Of a stretch of 23,936 nucleotides of DNA, positions 16,364-22,114 are shown piece after piece. The notes under the pieces were generated by a model that saw only the letters and a program-made list of their open reading frames with translations, was not told the origin of the DNA and ran no database searches. The stretch covers positions 1 to 23,936 of IMG/VR virus record IMGVR_UViG_3300046028_000466; one strand, 5' to 3'. The stretch comes from a virus. Every line of letters starts with the position of its first letter. The first letter of the stretch is position 1. Both the position numbers and the translations under genes were made by a program.

Positions 16364-16863
16364 AAATCAGCGACAAGGGCGAACACCTGATGCACTTCTT
16401 TGAAGGCTACAGGACGCGCCCGTATCGATGTAGTGCCGCGATTTGGACGGTTGGTTGGGGTCACGCTATGTATGCCGACCAACTAGCCTTGCCAAACATT
16501 CGTAAAGAAGGTTACACGGGGCTAACCCGTAGTGACTATCAATTAAAAGAAGGTGATAACCGTGCGTGGTCAAAAGATGAATTGGTTGAACTATTCAAAA
16601 AAGACATCGAACTTTTTGAACGCGGTGTTCTTAGACTTTCTCCCAATCTTGCTAATCATCAAAGTAAATTTGACGCTGTGGTTTCATTTGCCTACAACGC
16701 GGGGCTTGGGAATTATCAGCGTTCTACCATTCGCATGAAAGTAAACCGCGGTGAATGGGATGCCGCCGCTGATGCCTTTATGTCATGGACAAAAGCGGGC
16801 GGGAAAGAAGTGGCGGGCTTGGTTAAGCGTAGAAAAGCCGAACGCGCCTTGTTCTTAGGTTGA
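16360..16863 (+). CDS. Endolysin, GH24 lysozyme (muramidase)
   Basis: A 167-residue T4/P21-type lysozyme that cleaves the N-acetylmuramic acid-GlcNAc bond of peptidoglycan. The catalytic triad follows E-x8-(D/C)-x5-T: E15 (in FFEG), C24 (in YRCS) and T30 (in IWTVGWGH). Cys in place of the T4 Asp20 is a known variant. C-terminal features (SFAYNAGLGNY, FMSWTKAGGKEVAGLVKRR) are typical. There is no signal or SAR segment at the N-terminus, so release depends on the holin. It ends 9 bases inside the convergent mazG-like gene, so transcripts from the two strands collide here without a visible terminator. Confidence 0.93.
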   Translation: MKISDKGEHLMHFFEGYRTRPYRCSAAIWTVGWGHAMYADQLALPNIRKEGYTGLTRSDYQLKEGDNRAWSKDELVELFKKDIELFERGVLRLSPNLANHQSKFDAVVSFAYNAGLGNYQRSTIRMKVNRGEWDAAADAFMSWTKAGGKEVAGLVKRRKAERALFLG

Positions 16864-17163
16864 TTCTTTTACAAAGATGCCATCGGCATTAAGGTAGCCT
16901 TTACGGTGTTTGATTTCATCGTATGCGCCTTTAAGACATTCGACCAAATCCAAATCAGCACAGGCGCAACCCATGATAAGCGTAACCAAAATATCGCCGT
17001 AGGCATCTTTCATTGCGGCTACATCTTTGGCTTCAATTGCTTCAAACAATTCGTTTAGTTCTTCTTGGGTTTTTAATGCTTGCGCATAGGGCGTACTGTT
17101 TTGTACGATGCCGCGGGCTTCACCCCATTGGATAACTGCTATTTCTGTATTTGCGTAACTCAT
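16855..17163 (-). CDS. MazG-like nucleotide pyrophosphohydrolase
   Basis: A 102-residue protein with a MazG-type all-helical domain. The metal-binding elements are EELNE (residues 34-38) and D53/D57 in KDAYGDILV, the spacing of small phage MazG proteins (EExxE, then DxxxD). The family hydrolyses (d)NTPs, or (p)ppGpp in some cases, to monophosphates, and phage copies are thought to tune host nucleotide or alarmone pools. It is the last gene of the leftward operon; its ATG overlaps the upstream stop (ATGA on the reverse strand). Its end overlaps the endolysin by 9 bases tail to tail. Confidence 0.8.
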   Translation of the reverse strand: MSYANTEIAVIQWGEARGIVQNSTPYAQALKTQEELNELFEAIEAKDVAAMKDAYGDILVTLIMGCACADLDLVECLKGAYDEIKHRKGYLNADGIFVKEST

Positions 17164-17654
17164 ATTGCTTCTTTATAAAATCGTGAACTCATGGCTTCTT
17201 CAAGGTTGAAGTATTCTTTAAAACATTCTTTAAAATAAACTTGTTGTTCGCCAAAGCCAACCAACTGGCGATTGTAAATAAATACTTTCTTAGGCAATCG
17301 CATTTTGCCGCTTATGTAGTCAACGCCTTTTTGTGTGATGCGCCAATAGCCTGAACCTTTTACATCTTTTCTATCGTTTGGGTGCGCTTCAATCAACCCC
17401 CAATAACGCATATTGGTAAAAGTTTTAGCCCGCATGAATTCGCGTGGTGCATTTTTAGCGGTGTTCACCCAACCATCAACCGCGGCACTCTGATAAATCC
17501 ACACCAAGGCTTGCGCGTTCTTATGCGTGATGGTGAACCCGTTGTACTTACCAAAGCGTTTACAGCATGGGCAATGCCCGCCATCGCCTTGCAAGACTTT
17601 CAAATAATCTTTACTAATCTTGGCTAAGTATTCTTTTTCAAACAAATCATCCAT
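17160..17654 (-). CDS. Zinc-finger plus winged-helix-like phage protein
   Basis: A 164-residue protein of unknown function. Near the N-terminus is HCPCC (residues 27-31), a likely metal site. The centre looks like a winged helix: AREFMRAKTF-type helix, then RYWGLIEAHP and GYWRITQKGVDYISG (about 100-115), as in DNA-binding wings. The C-terminal 25 residues contain FKECFK (141-146), whose DNA is repeated exactly in the HNH gene upstream. ATG 17654 follows a short leader with CCTTATAGGACA. It could bind DNA or act as a regulator; no catalytic motif is visible. Confidence 0.6.
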   Translation of the reverse strand: MDDLFEKEYLAKISKDYLKVLQGDGGHCPCCKRFGKYNGFTITHKNAQALVWIYQSAAVDGWVNTAKNAPREFMRAKTFTNMRYWGLIEAHPNDRKDVKGSGYWRITQKGVDYISGKMRLPKKVFIYNRQLVGFGEQQVYFKECFKEYFNLEEAMSSRFYKEAI

Positions 17655-17723
17655 TTTGTAGTGTCCTATAAGGCGGGGGTACTAGCGTTCGTCCGGCAAA
17701 ATTGCCCGCGTTCCCCCCATTGT
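17655..17723 (-). other. Leader between HNH gene and zinc-finger gene
   Basis: A 69-base gap in an otherwise overlapping operon. On the reverse strand it holds a run of Gs, a short inverted repeat (GGCAA-TT-TTGCC type at about 17699-17710) and the sequence CCTTATAGGACA just before the start at 17654, which resembles the leader at 20421-20431. No gene or clear terminator is visible. Confidence 0.35.
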
Positions 17724-18158
17724 TCAGAATTCGGCTTTTAATTCTTTGTGCCTTTGCTTATGACATGGTTGGCAAAGCCACATAACATCAATAGGCTTGT
17801 CGTAATCTTCATGATGAGCAAGTGATTTTTTTTCTCCGCATCTAATGCACGGCATCCTAACTAAATCGCCATTTCGTATTGCTTTTGCAACGGCTCTATG
17901 TGCTATAGACCTACGCAAATCTTCATTTCTCCAAGCCTTATTTACTTCAGCATTTACTTTCATTCGTTCTAAAAGTTTGCCCCTTTGCCTGTCGTAAGCG
18001 CGTACTTTTTCAAGATTGTTATTTCTATGCGTTGTTACATCATTTTTGTTGCACTCTTTACATTTGTTTACATGGCCATCAACCATTTTTGGATGTTTGT
18101 AAAAATCTTCTAATGGCTTGATGGTTTTGCACTTAAAACATTCTTTAAAACGAATCAT
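17724..18158 (-). CDS. HNH endonuclease with N-terminal zinc ribbon (possible homing endonuclease)
   Basis: A 144-residue protein; I start at the ATG at 18158 because AGGAGT sits seven bases upstream, rather than the longer frame from 18191. Two Cys pairs (C7/C10 in CFKC, C33/C36 in CKEC) form an N-terminal zinc ribbon. An Arg/Lys-rich linker follows, then an HNH core: C104xxC107, H115H116 in LAHHEDYD, and CQPCH with C129/C132/H133. The family nicks or cuts DNA; free-standing phage copies are often homing endonucleases. It has its own promoter-like TATAAT upstream and gaps on both sides, unlike the overlapping neighbours, which suggests insertion. Confidence 0.8.
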   Translation of the reverse strand: MIRFKECFKCKTIKPLEDFYKHPKMVDGHVNKCKECNKNDVTTHRNNNLEKVRAYDRQRGKLLERMKVNAEVNKAWRNEDLRRSIAHRAVAKAIRNGDLVRMPCIRCGEKKSLAHHEDYDKPIDVMWLCQPCHKQRHKELKAEF

Positions 18159-18203
18159 GTTGTACTCCTGTGCTTTTGGCGGTACAACCATTATAGACCC
18201 GTT
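18159..18203 (-). promoter_or_regulatory. Candidate promoter for the HNH gene
   Basis: On the reverse strand the gap contains a perfect TATAAT (forward coordinates 18190-18195) preceded by GGGTC, and an AGGAGT RBS close to the ATG. The -35 region (around 18213-18218) is poor. The element may allow the HNH gene to be expressed apart from the operon. Confidence 0.4.
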
Positions 18204-18452
18204 TTAATTAAAAGGTATGTCATCCATATCATCAGGCATAGGCGCGGCTTGGCGTTGCGGTGTGCGCGGCTCAAGCGGTGGCCTAGCACTTAACCAACCA
18301 TCCCAACTAACGGGTATGTGGTCAATTTTTAAACTAATACCTTGTTGGCCTTTATCCCAAAGCGTACCAATTTTAGAAAAGCGTTTTTTGTTGTTGCCTT
18401 GGGCATCGGTGTATTCGCCGACTACCGCGATAAGGTCTAATTTAGTTGACAT
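18204..18452 (-). CDS. Small SSB-like protein with DDIPF C-terminal tail
   Basis: An 82-residue protein. The first 55 residues look like a short beta-rich domain (LDLIAVVGEYTD, then KKRFSKIGTLWDKG, LKIDHIPVSWDGWL). A Pro/Arg-rich linker follows, and the last residues are DDMDDIPFN. Bacterial SSB ends in an acidic DDDIPF tip that recruits repair and replication enzymes; here one residue (N) follows the F. The body is too short for a full OB-fold of the E. coli type. It lies beside YqaJ and ERF, fitting a role in recombination. It overlaps the exonuclease stop by 11 bases. Confidence 0.6.
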   Translation of the reverse strand: MSTKLDLIAVVGEYTDAQGNNKKRFSKIGTLWDKGQQGISLKIDHIPVSWDGWLSARPPLEPRTPQRQAAPMPDDMDDIPFN

Positions 18453-19074
18453 GGTTCAATCTTTCGTTCAGTTTAAAAATTTTTGCATCAAGTTCGGCTA
18501 AGAACTTTGTTACTTCTACTTCTAGCGTTGCCGCATATTCCGTATCAAATTCAACGCGTTTAACAAACATTTGTAACCCGTTAGGTAATCGTGGGTCGAA
18601 CGATACGAAATCACACCAAGCGCGTTTAGTACAAGCCATTTGCCATTGCATTTGTGTGATGTACTTTGTTGGCACTTGATTGCTTAACAATGTGTCAATG
18701 TGTGTAGCGGTGTTAGGGCATTTGATTTCTAACAGGCCATCAGCACCTACCAAGCCATCAGGCGAAGCCCCTGCGCGTTCAATTGATGGGTGCTGAACAT
18801 ACCCTACTTCATCAACCAAAACATCGGCTAGGGATTCATAGGCGGCACGGGCTAACGGTTCTGTTTCTGTACCCCATTGCATAGCCGCACTACTAAACGA
18901 TTCTGCAACCGTATTGGTCATGCGTTCGCAAATCAATTGCGCCATGTAGTTATCGCGTGATGCTGAATAACCGCTTTTGGTTTTGGCAATCACATCAGCA
19001 ACGCGGGATGCCGTGACATTGCCCAAGCGGGCGGCAAACCATTCGGGTGTATTTTGTTCAATCTTTTCAATCAT
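18442..19074 (-). CDS. YqaJ-like viral recombinase / lambda-type exonuclease
   Basis: A 210-residue PD-(D/E)XK nuclease of the YqaJ/lambda Exo type. Conserved parts: an N-terminal substrate-binding helix (TPEWFAARLGNVTASR, residues 9-24), the MQWGTETEPLAR motif (65-76), then GASPDGLVG with D106, and LEIKCP with E116 and K118, followed by QMQWQMACT. The enzyme resects double-stranded DNA from the 5' end to give 3' single strands. Its partner ERF is encoded immediately upstream with an ATGA overlap at 19071-19074, giving a classic two-component recombination pair. Length is normal for the family. Confidence 0.9.
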   Translation of the reverse strand: MIEKIEQNTPEWFAARLGNVTASRVADVIAKTKSGYSASRDNYMAQLICERMTNTVAESFSSAAMQWGTETEPLARAAYESLADVLVDEVGYVQHPSIERAGASPDGLVGADGLLEIKCPNTATHIDTLLSNQVPTKYITQMQWQMACTKRAWCDFVSFDPRLPNGLQMFVKRVEFDTEYAATLEVEVTKFLAELDAKIFKLNERLNHVN

Positions 19075-19619
19075 AGTTTTGCCTTTACTTTATCTTTGGC
19101 GGCAATCACTTTCTTTTGCCAATCAGAATTGCCATTGCAAGCGGCATAGGCGGCTTTGTAGGCGGCTTTCAAACCATCTTGGTCGGTTGATGCGTCTATA
19201 GCGGCTAAGTGGTCTATAAGGGCGCTTTCATCTACATTCTTTGCAGGGATAGTTGCCATTGCGCCATCGTCATCTTCAGGTGCAATACCGCAAGCCGCCA
19301 TCAACGAACCGCGGCGGGCGTAGGTCAATGCCGACATATACGCGGGCGGGTCATTTTTGACTACAGGAAATTGCAAGATGCCACATTCAAGCATTTCGCC
19401 CGATTCGTGAACAAATACAGTTTCAACCATGATGCCGCCAACACAATCGTAAGACTTTTGCACAAGGGCAATGCCGTTATTGTTTAGGGCATCTATAACC
19501 GCTTCAACACACGCGGCAAGGTCAGCGTACTTGTTTTTGAAATGCGGGTTGTAGGCGTTCTTTAAAGCGGGTGCAAATGCCTTTTGTGCTTGCACCAATG
19601 CCGTGGCGATTTGTTTCAT
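19071..19619 (-). CDS. ERF-family single-strand annealing protein
   Basis: A 182-residue protein carrying the ERF signature: NPHFKNKYADLAACVEAV (about residues 24-41), ALNNNGIALVQ, VFVHESGEMLECG, then LTYARRGSLMAACGIAPEDDDG near residues 98-119. ERF proteins anneal complementary single strands in phage recombination and repair and can support genome circularisation. It is encoded with YqaJ and the SSB-like protein in one leftward operon. The C-terminal 60 residues are Ala/Lys-rich and less conserved. The ATG at 19619 overlaps the upstream stop. Confidence 0.92.
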   Translation of the reverse strand: MKQIATALVQAQKAFAPALKNAYNPHFKNKYADLAACVEAVIDALNNNGIALVQKSYDCVGGIMVETVFVHESGEMLECGILQFPVVKNDPPAYMSALTYARRGSLMAACGIAPEDDDGAMATIPAKNVDESALIDHLAAIDASTDQDGLKAAYKAAYAACNGNSDWQKKVIAAKDKVKAKL

Positions 19620-19774
19620 TGTGCAATCCTTTTTACTTGTTTAGCAACTAACCAGTTATCACCCAAGCGGCGAACCGAACGCACCCATTGGCGTTGATAG
19701 GAACGGATAACTTCAGGTGGTGCATCGTAGGTGGCAAAGATGGCGCGAACGCGTTTTAAAAATCGTGTGTTCAT
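19616..19774 (-). CDS. Small basic protein, 52 aa
   Basis: A 52-residue peptide; I start at the ATG at 19774 because GGAGGGG lies about eight bases upstream, not at the longer frame from 19837. It is rich in Arg and Trp (FLKRVRAIFATYDAPP, QRQWVRSVRRLGDNW, KQVKRIAQ), so it probably binds nucleic acid or a membrane surface. Its RBS is inside the end of the upstream 30-residue gene and its stop overlaps the ERF start. Function unknown. Confidence 0.55.
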   Translation of the reverse strand: MNTRFLKRVRAIFATYDAPPEVIRSYQRQWVRSVRRLGDNWLVAKQVKRIAQ

Positions 19775-19776
19775 GC

Positions 19777-19869
19777 TTAACCCCTCCAAGCCAATAGTAC
19801 GCCCCAACCGCCAAAGATGACGATAGCCAAGGCACATTCAATAATTGTGGTGATGATTTTGTGTTTCAT
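19777..19869 (-). CDS. Single-TM small membrane peptide, 30 aa
   Basis: A 30-residue frame with AAAGGA about nine bases before its ATG. It begins MKHKIITTIIE and continues as a hydrophobic helix (CALAIVIFGGWGVLLAW) ending in RG. The end of the gene carries the GGAGGGG RBS of the next gene, so both must be translated in series. Such early-operon TM peptides may block superinfection or host functions, but I see no direct evidence. Confidence 0.5.
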   Translation of the reverse strand: MKHKIITTIIECALAIVIFGGWGVLLAWRG

Positions 19870-19887
19870 TTTGTTTTGTCCTTTGAT

Positions 19888-19903
19888 GGGGGACTAAGCC
19901 CCC
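19888..19903 (-). other. Leader hairpin GGGGG/CCCCC before the 30-aa gene
   Basis: A five-base perfect stem (19888-19892 with 19899-19903) around a six-base loop lies in the 41-base gap between two reverse-strand genes. No U-run follows on the reverse strand, so it is more likely a processing or leader structure than a terminator. Similar CCCC-n-GGGG hairpins precede the next two gene starts upstream. Confidence 0.4.
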
Positions 19904-19910
19904 GTTTGTT

Positions 19911-20177
19911 TTAGTTAAAAGAAAAATGCAAGCGTTCTTTTTGTTGTTCTTGCCAAACTGATTCTGCGGCATCGCAATCGGCAAGGTAGTCATCCCATTG
20001 GGCTTTTTCTTCTGCGGTTAAATAAGAAAGCCAAGTTTGATAACCTTTTTCATCTTCATTTTCAGAAAAAGTTTCAAATGTTTCGCCCTCATCGTTAACA
20101 ATCAAATAAATTACTTCATAAGTTGTTGAATCGACTACGCGTTGAATGTAGTTAAAAGAAAAAGATGGTTTGTTCAT
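19911..20177 (-). CDS. Acidic early protein of unknown function, 88 aa
   Basis: An 88-residue, strongly acidic protein. It opens with an aromatic strand region (SFSFNYIQRVVDSTTYEVIY) followed by NDEGETFETFSENEDEKG and a helical part (LTAEEKAQWDDYLADCDAAE). The acidic charge and early-operon place are reminiscent of DNA-mimic or inhibitor proteins, but there is no family match I know. The leader carries AGAAAG before the ATG. Confidence 0.5.
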   Translation of the reverse strand: MNKPSFSFNYIQRVVDSTTYEVIYLIVNDEGETFETFSENEDEKGYQTWLSYLTAEEKAQWDDYLADCDAAESVWQEQQKERLHFSFN

Positions 20178-20195
20178 TTGGTGCTTTCTAAAAGA

Positions 20196-20209
20196 CCCCT
20201 GAAGCGGGG
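20196..20209 (-). other. Leader hairpin CCCC/GGGG before the 88-aa gene
   Basis: On the reverse strand CCCC-GCTTCA-GGGG is followed by TCTTTTAG and then the start at 20177. With a four-base stem and four Ts it could be a weak terminator or attenuator. Its form repeats that at 20433-20449. Confidence 0.4.
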
Positions 20210-20215
20210 CAAAGG

Positions 20216-20413
20216 TTAAATTGCTTTTTTGGAATCTTGGCGGTTGTTAAATTCAAACTGTTTGCTTGTTACGCATTTAACGCAACGGTATTCAGTAGGT
20301 TCGGTTTTGAATTCAGACCAATTAACAGAAATTGGAGTGCGCAAGATGTTGCGACCGCAAGCCGTTTTGGAAGCCATCCCGTAGCCGCCTTTGTTTAAGT
20401 GAGTTACACGCAT
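20216..20413 (-). CDS. Zinc-ribbon-like small early protein, 65 aa
   Basis: A 65-residue protein; I start at ATG 20413 because GGAG lies eight bases upstream (TAGGAGAAACTCAA), instead of the longer frame from 20452. It contains TACGRN (single Cys) and YRCVKC, a possible three- or four-ligand zinc site with His near the N-terminus. It is the first gene of the leftward operon, next to the control region, as expected for an early gene. Function unknown; small zinc-ribbon proteins of this shape are common in phages. Confidence 0.55.
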   Translation of the reverse strand: MRVTHLNKGGYGMASKTACGRNILRTPISVNWSEFKTEPTEYRCVKCVTSKQFEFNNRQDSKKAI

Positions 20414-20549
20414 TTGAGTTTCTCCTATAAGACCCCAAGAAGTTTGGGGCATGGGTGAATTCTAACCATAAATCTAGCCTTGCAACACTTTGTTTAAAAT
20501 ATTTTCACAATTTGTTTAAATTTTTATGGTTTGTTGTTATGATGCAACT
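20414..20549 (+). promoter_or_regulatory. Divergent control region with operator-like palindrome and promoters
   Basis: An AT-rich stretch between the leftward and rightward early operons. An imperfect 21-bp palindrome TTGT-N2-AAA-N3(centre)-TTT-N2-ACAA spans 20490-20510, and its left half TTGTTTAAA recurs at 20512-20520, 22 bp further on (two helical turns). Toward the right, an extended -10 (TGT-TATGAT, 20535-20543) lies seven bases before the Cro-like ATG. Toward the left there is a hairpin (CCCCAA 20433-20438 / TTGGGG 20444-20449) followed by CTTATAGGAG. The exact leftward promoter is not clear to me. Confidence 0.55.
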
Positions 20550-20729
20550 ATGAACAAAAACCTAGAATCTGACAAAGCAATGATTGCCACATTGGGCGGC
20601 CCTACGGTTCTTTCAAAGCGCCTTGGGTTAAATTCGCCCCAACGGGTACACAATTGGTTAACTAGGGGAATACCCGCATCAGTTAAATTGGCGCACCCTA
20701 AAATCTTTTTGAAAGGTTTACGCAAATGA
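20550..20729 (+). CDS. Cro/YdaS-like HTH transcriptional regulator
   Basis: A 59-residue DNA-binding protein. The segment LGGPTVLSKRLGLNSPQRVHNWLTRGIP (residues 15-43, with helix-turn-helix about 19-38) has the Cro/YdaS pattern: Gly-Gly-Pro, then a helix LSKRLGL, a turn, and a recognition helix QRVHNWLTRGIP. The ATG at 20550 is used as it gives MNKNLESDK; the in-frame ATG at 20526 would add eight unlikely residues. No Shine-Dalgarno is seen, and the -10-like element ends at 20543, so the mRNA may be leaderless. Position at the divergent promoter fits a repressor of early genes. No CI partner is in the window. Confidence 0.75.
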   Translation: MNKNLESDKAMIATLGGPTVLSKRLGLNSPQRVHNWLTRGIPASVKLAHPKIFLKGLRK

Positions 20730-20923
20730 CAAAGATAGAAAAATACTTACATCACAAATCTTTGATGATGGAACACCTTGGGTTTGCGTATGCGAATCAA
20801 TCAATGGATGATTCTTTGTATCACCTGATTTGCTATCACTTGCACAAAGATTACACACAAGGGTACTATTATTTTATGACCCATGAAGAACGCAAAGATT
20901 TGCACACGATGATGATTCTTTGA
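20726..20923 (+). CDS. Small early protein of unknown function, 65 aa
   Basis: A 65-residue protein with an ATGA overlap on the regulator stop and AAAGGT ten bases before its start. It is rich in His, Tyr and Met (EKYLHHKSLMMEHLGFAYAN, YHLICYHLHKDYTQ) and probably all-helical. Not recognised. The coupling to the HTH gene suggests it is made with the regulator. Confidence 0.5.
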   Translation: MTKIEKYLHHKSLMMEHLGFAYANQSMDDSLYHLICYHLHKDYTQGYYYFMTHEERKDLHTMMIL

Positions 20924-20929
20924 TACAAT
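20900..20929 (+). promoter_or_regulatory. Candidate forward promoter before the HNH/replication genes
   Basis: TTGCAC (20900-20905), an 18-base spacer, and TACAAT (20924-20929) make a plausible sigma-70-type promoter at the end of the preceding gene. It is followed by a 103-base gap without a convincing gene before the HNH start at 21027. Confidence 0.4.
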
Positions 20930-21026
20930 TTTTGAAACACGGCTAGGTTTGAAGTCATGAGCAAACCGAAAAGCGTACTCCCCGCCTGCCGCCGTTTCTT
21001 TTTGGGAGTTTTGCGGAGATGCTTAA

Positions 21027-21368
21027 ATGCGTTCAAAAACTACTTATGCCGAAAGGCTATTAGATTCCCGTTGGCAACAAATGCGTTTGCGTGTATTTGA
21101 ACGGGATGGATGGAAATGCGTAACTTGTGAAAAAAGCACAAAAACGCTAAATGCACATCATGTTCACTATCACCCATTAGCCGAAGGGCCGTGGGATTAC
21201 GACATAGAAACAATTATTACTTTATGTGCCGAATGTCATTCTGATGAACACATTGAATTAGATTGCGCCAAAGCAAATTTAATTCATGCCATCATTAAAA
21301 AAGGTTACAAAACTGCTTATGCGTTTGATTGTTTAACAACTTTACTTGAAACGGATGGCAATGTATGA
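21027..21368 (+). CDS. HNH endonuclease
   Basis: A 113-residue protein with RBS GGAG at 21015-21018. The HNH core is complete: RVFERDGWKCVTC (C31, C34), AHHVHYHP (H44/H45) and TLCAECHSDEH (C67, C70, H71). The C-terminal 40 residues are helical. Phage HNH proteins of this size serve in packaging, replication or as mobile nucleases. Here the gene sits between the regulator and the replication genes and overlaps the O-like gene by four bases (ATGA 21365-21368), so it is integrated in the operon and a replication- or recombination-linked nicking role is possible. Confidence 0.8.
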   Translation: MRSKTTYAERLLDSRWQQMRLRVFERDGWKCVTCEKSTKTLNAHHVHYHPLAEGPWDYDIETIITLCAECHSDEHIELDCAKANLIHAIIKKGYKTAYAFDCLTTLLETDGNV

Positions 21369-22114
21369 AACGCCCATCATTTCAATTTTACCCAAGCGAT
21401 TGGTTGCGTGATACTGCTTTGCGTTCATGTTCTACAGGCGCTAGGGGTTTGTGGATAGACATGATTTGTTTTATGCACGAAGGTTCACCTTACGGTTATT
21501 TAAAGGTTGCAGATAAGGTTATCCTACCCCCTAACCTTGCCCGTATGGTTGGCGAAACCTTAGAGGTTGTAGAAGGTTGGCTAAACGAATTGCACGAAGC
21601 AGGTGTTTACGATATTGATAATGGCGCAATTTTTTCAAGACGCATGATTCGTGATGAAGAATTAAGACAAAAGCGTGCAGAAGGTGGAAAATTAGGTGGG
21701 AATCCAAACTTGAAGGTTAACCATAAGGTTATGCAAGAGGATAAACAAAATACAACCCCTTCATCTTCATCTACATCTTCATCTTCAAATAAAAAAATAA
21801 AGACAGAGGCCATTCGGCCTATAGATATTTCTGAATCAGTTTGGGATGATTTCATAGCCATTAGAAACAAGGTCAAAAAACCTTTTACTGAAACCGCTTT
21901 GAAAATTATTCAGCGTGAAGCCCAAAAAGCAGGGTTCACATTGGAACAAGCCTTAGAAACTTGTTGCGCCCGTGGTTGGCAAGGATTTGAAGCCGCTTGG
22001 GTTCAAAAGGATTCAGATTTAAGCAAAACAGGCCAAATGAACCAAAGGGTAATTTCAGGCTTAACCCGTGGGCTAATCGGAGGTGGCGGCAATGTCAAAT
22101 TACTTGGAAACTAA
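21365..22114 (+). CDS. Replication initiator-like protein (lambda O-like position)
   Basis: A 249-residue protein. The N-terminus (RPSFQFYPSDWLRDTALRSC, then STGARGLWIDMICFMHEG, residues 3-41) is a winged-helix-type domain common in phage replisome organisers, with the RP-x-FQFYP-x-DW signature. A Ser-rich linker lies at about 132-142, and a C-terminal helical domain contains VWDDFIAIRNKVKKPFTETA (about 160-180), resembling the DNA-binding end of DnaT/O-like proteins. It probably recognises the origin and recruits the helicase through the next gene product. No iteron array is visible inside the gene. It overlaps the P-like gene by 23 bases. Confidence 0.7.
   Translation: MKRPSFQFYPSDWLRDTALRSCSTGARGLWIDMICFMHEGSPYGYLKVADKVILPPNLARMVGETLEVVEGWLNELHEAGVYDIDNGAIFSRRMIRDEELRQKRAEGGKLGGNPNLKVNHKVMQEDKQNTTPSSSSTSSSSNKKIKTEAIRPIDISESVWDDFIAIRNKVKKPFTETALKIIQREAQKAGFTLEQALETCCARGWQGFEAAWVQKDSDLSKTGQMNQRVISGLTRGLIGGGGNVKLLGN

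Noticed and set aside
15027-16482. Several reverse-strand frames of 67-122 residues opposite the lysis genes
   Set aside because: They are opposite well-supported holin, endolysin and coiled-coil genes and show no motifs or start sites.
17724-18203. HNH gene as a group I intron-borne endonuclease
   Set aside because: Both neighbouring genes look intact and complete, and I see no intron-like structured flanks or split gene.
20957-21100. A 47-codon forward frame starting MSKPKSVLPACRR in the gap before the HNH gene
   Set aside because: Half of it lies inside the HNH gene in another frame, its RBS is weak and the peptide is not recognisable. A short leader peptide after the promoter at 20900-20929 cannot be excluded.
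21765-21795. TCT/TCA-rich tandem stretch as a regulatory repeat
   Set aside because: It encodes the Ser-rich linker of the O-like protein in frame, which explains the repetition.
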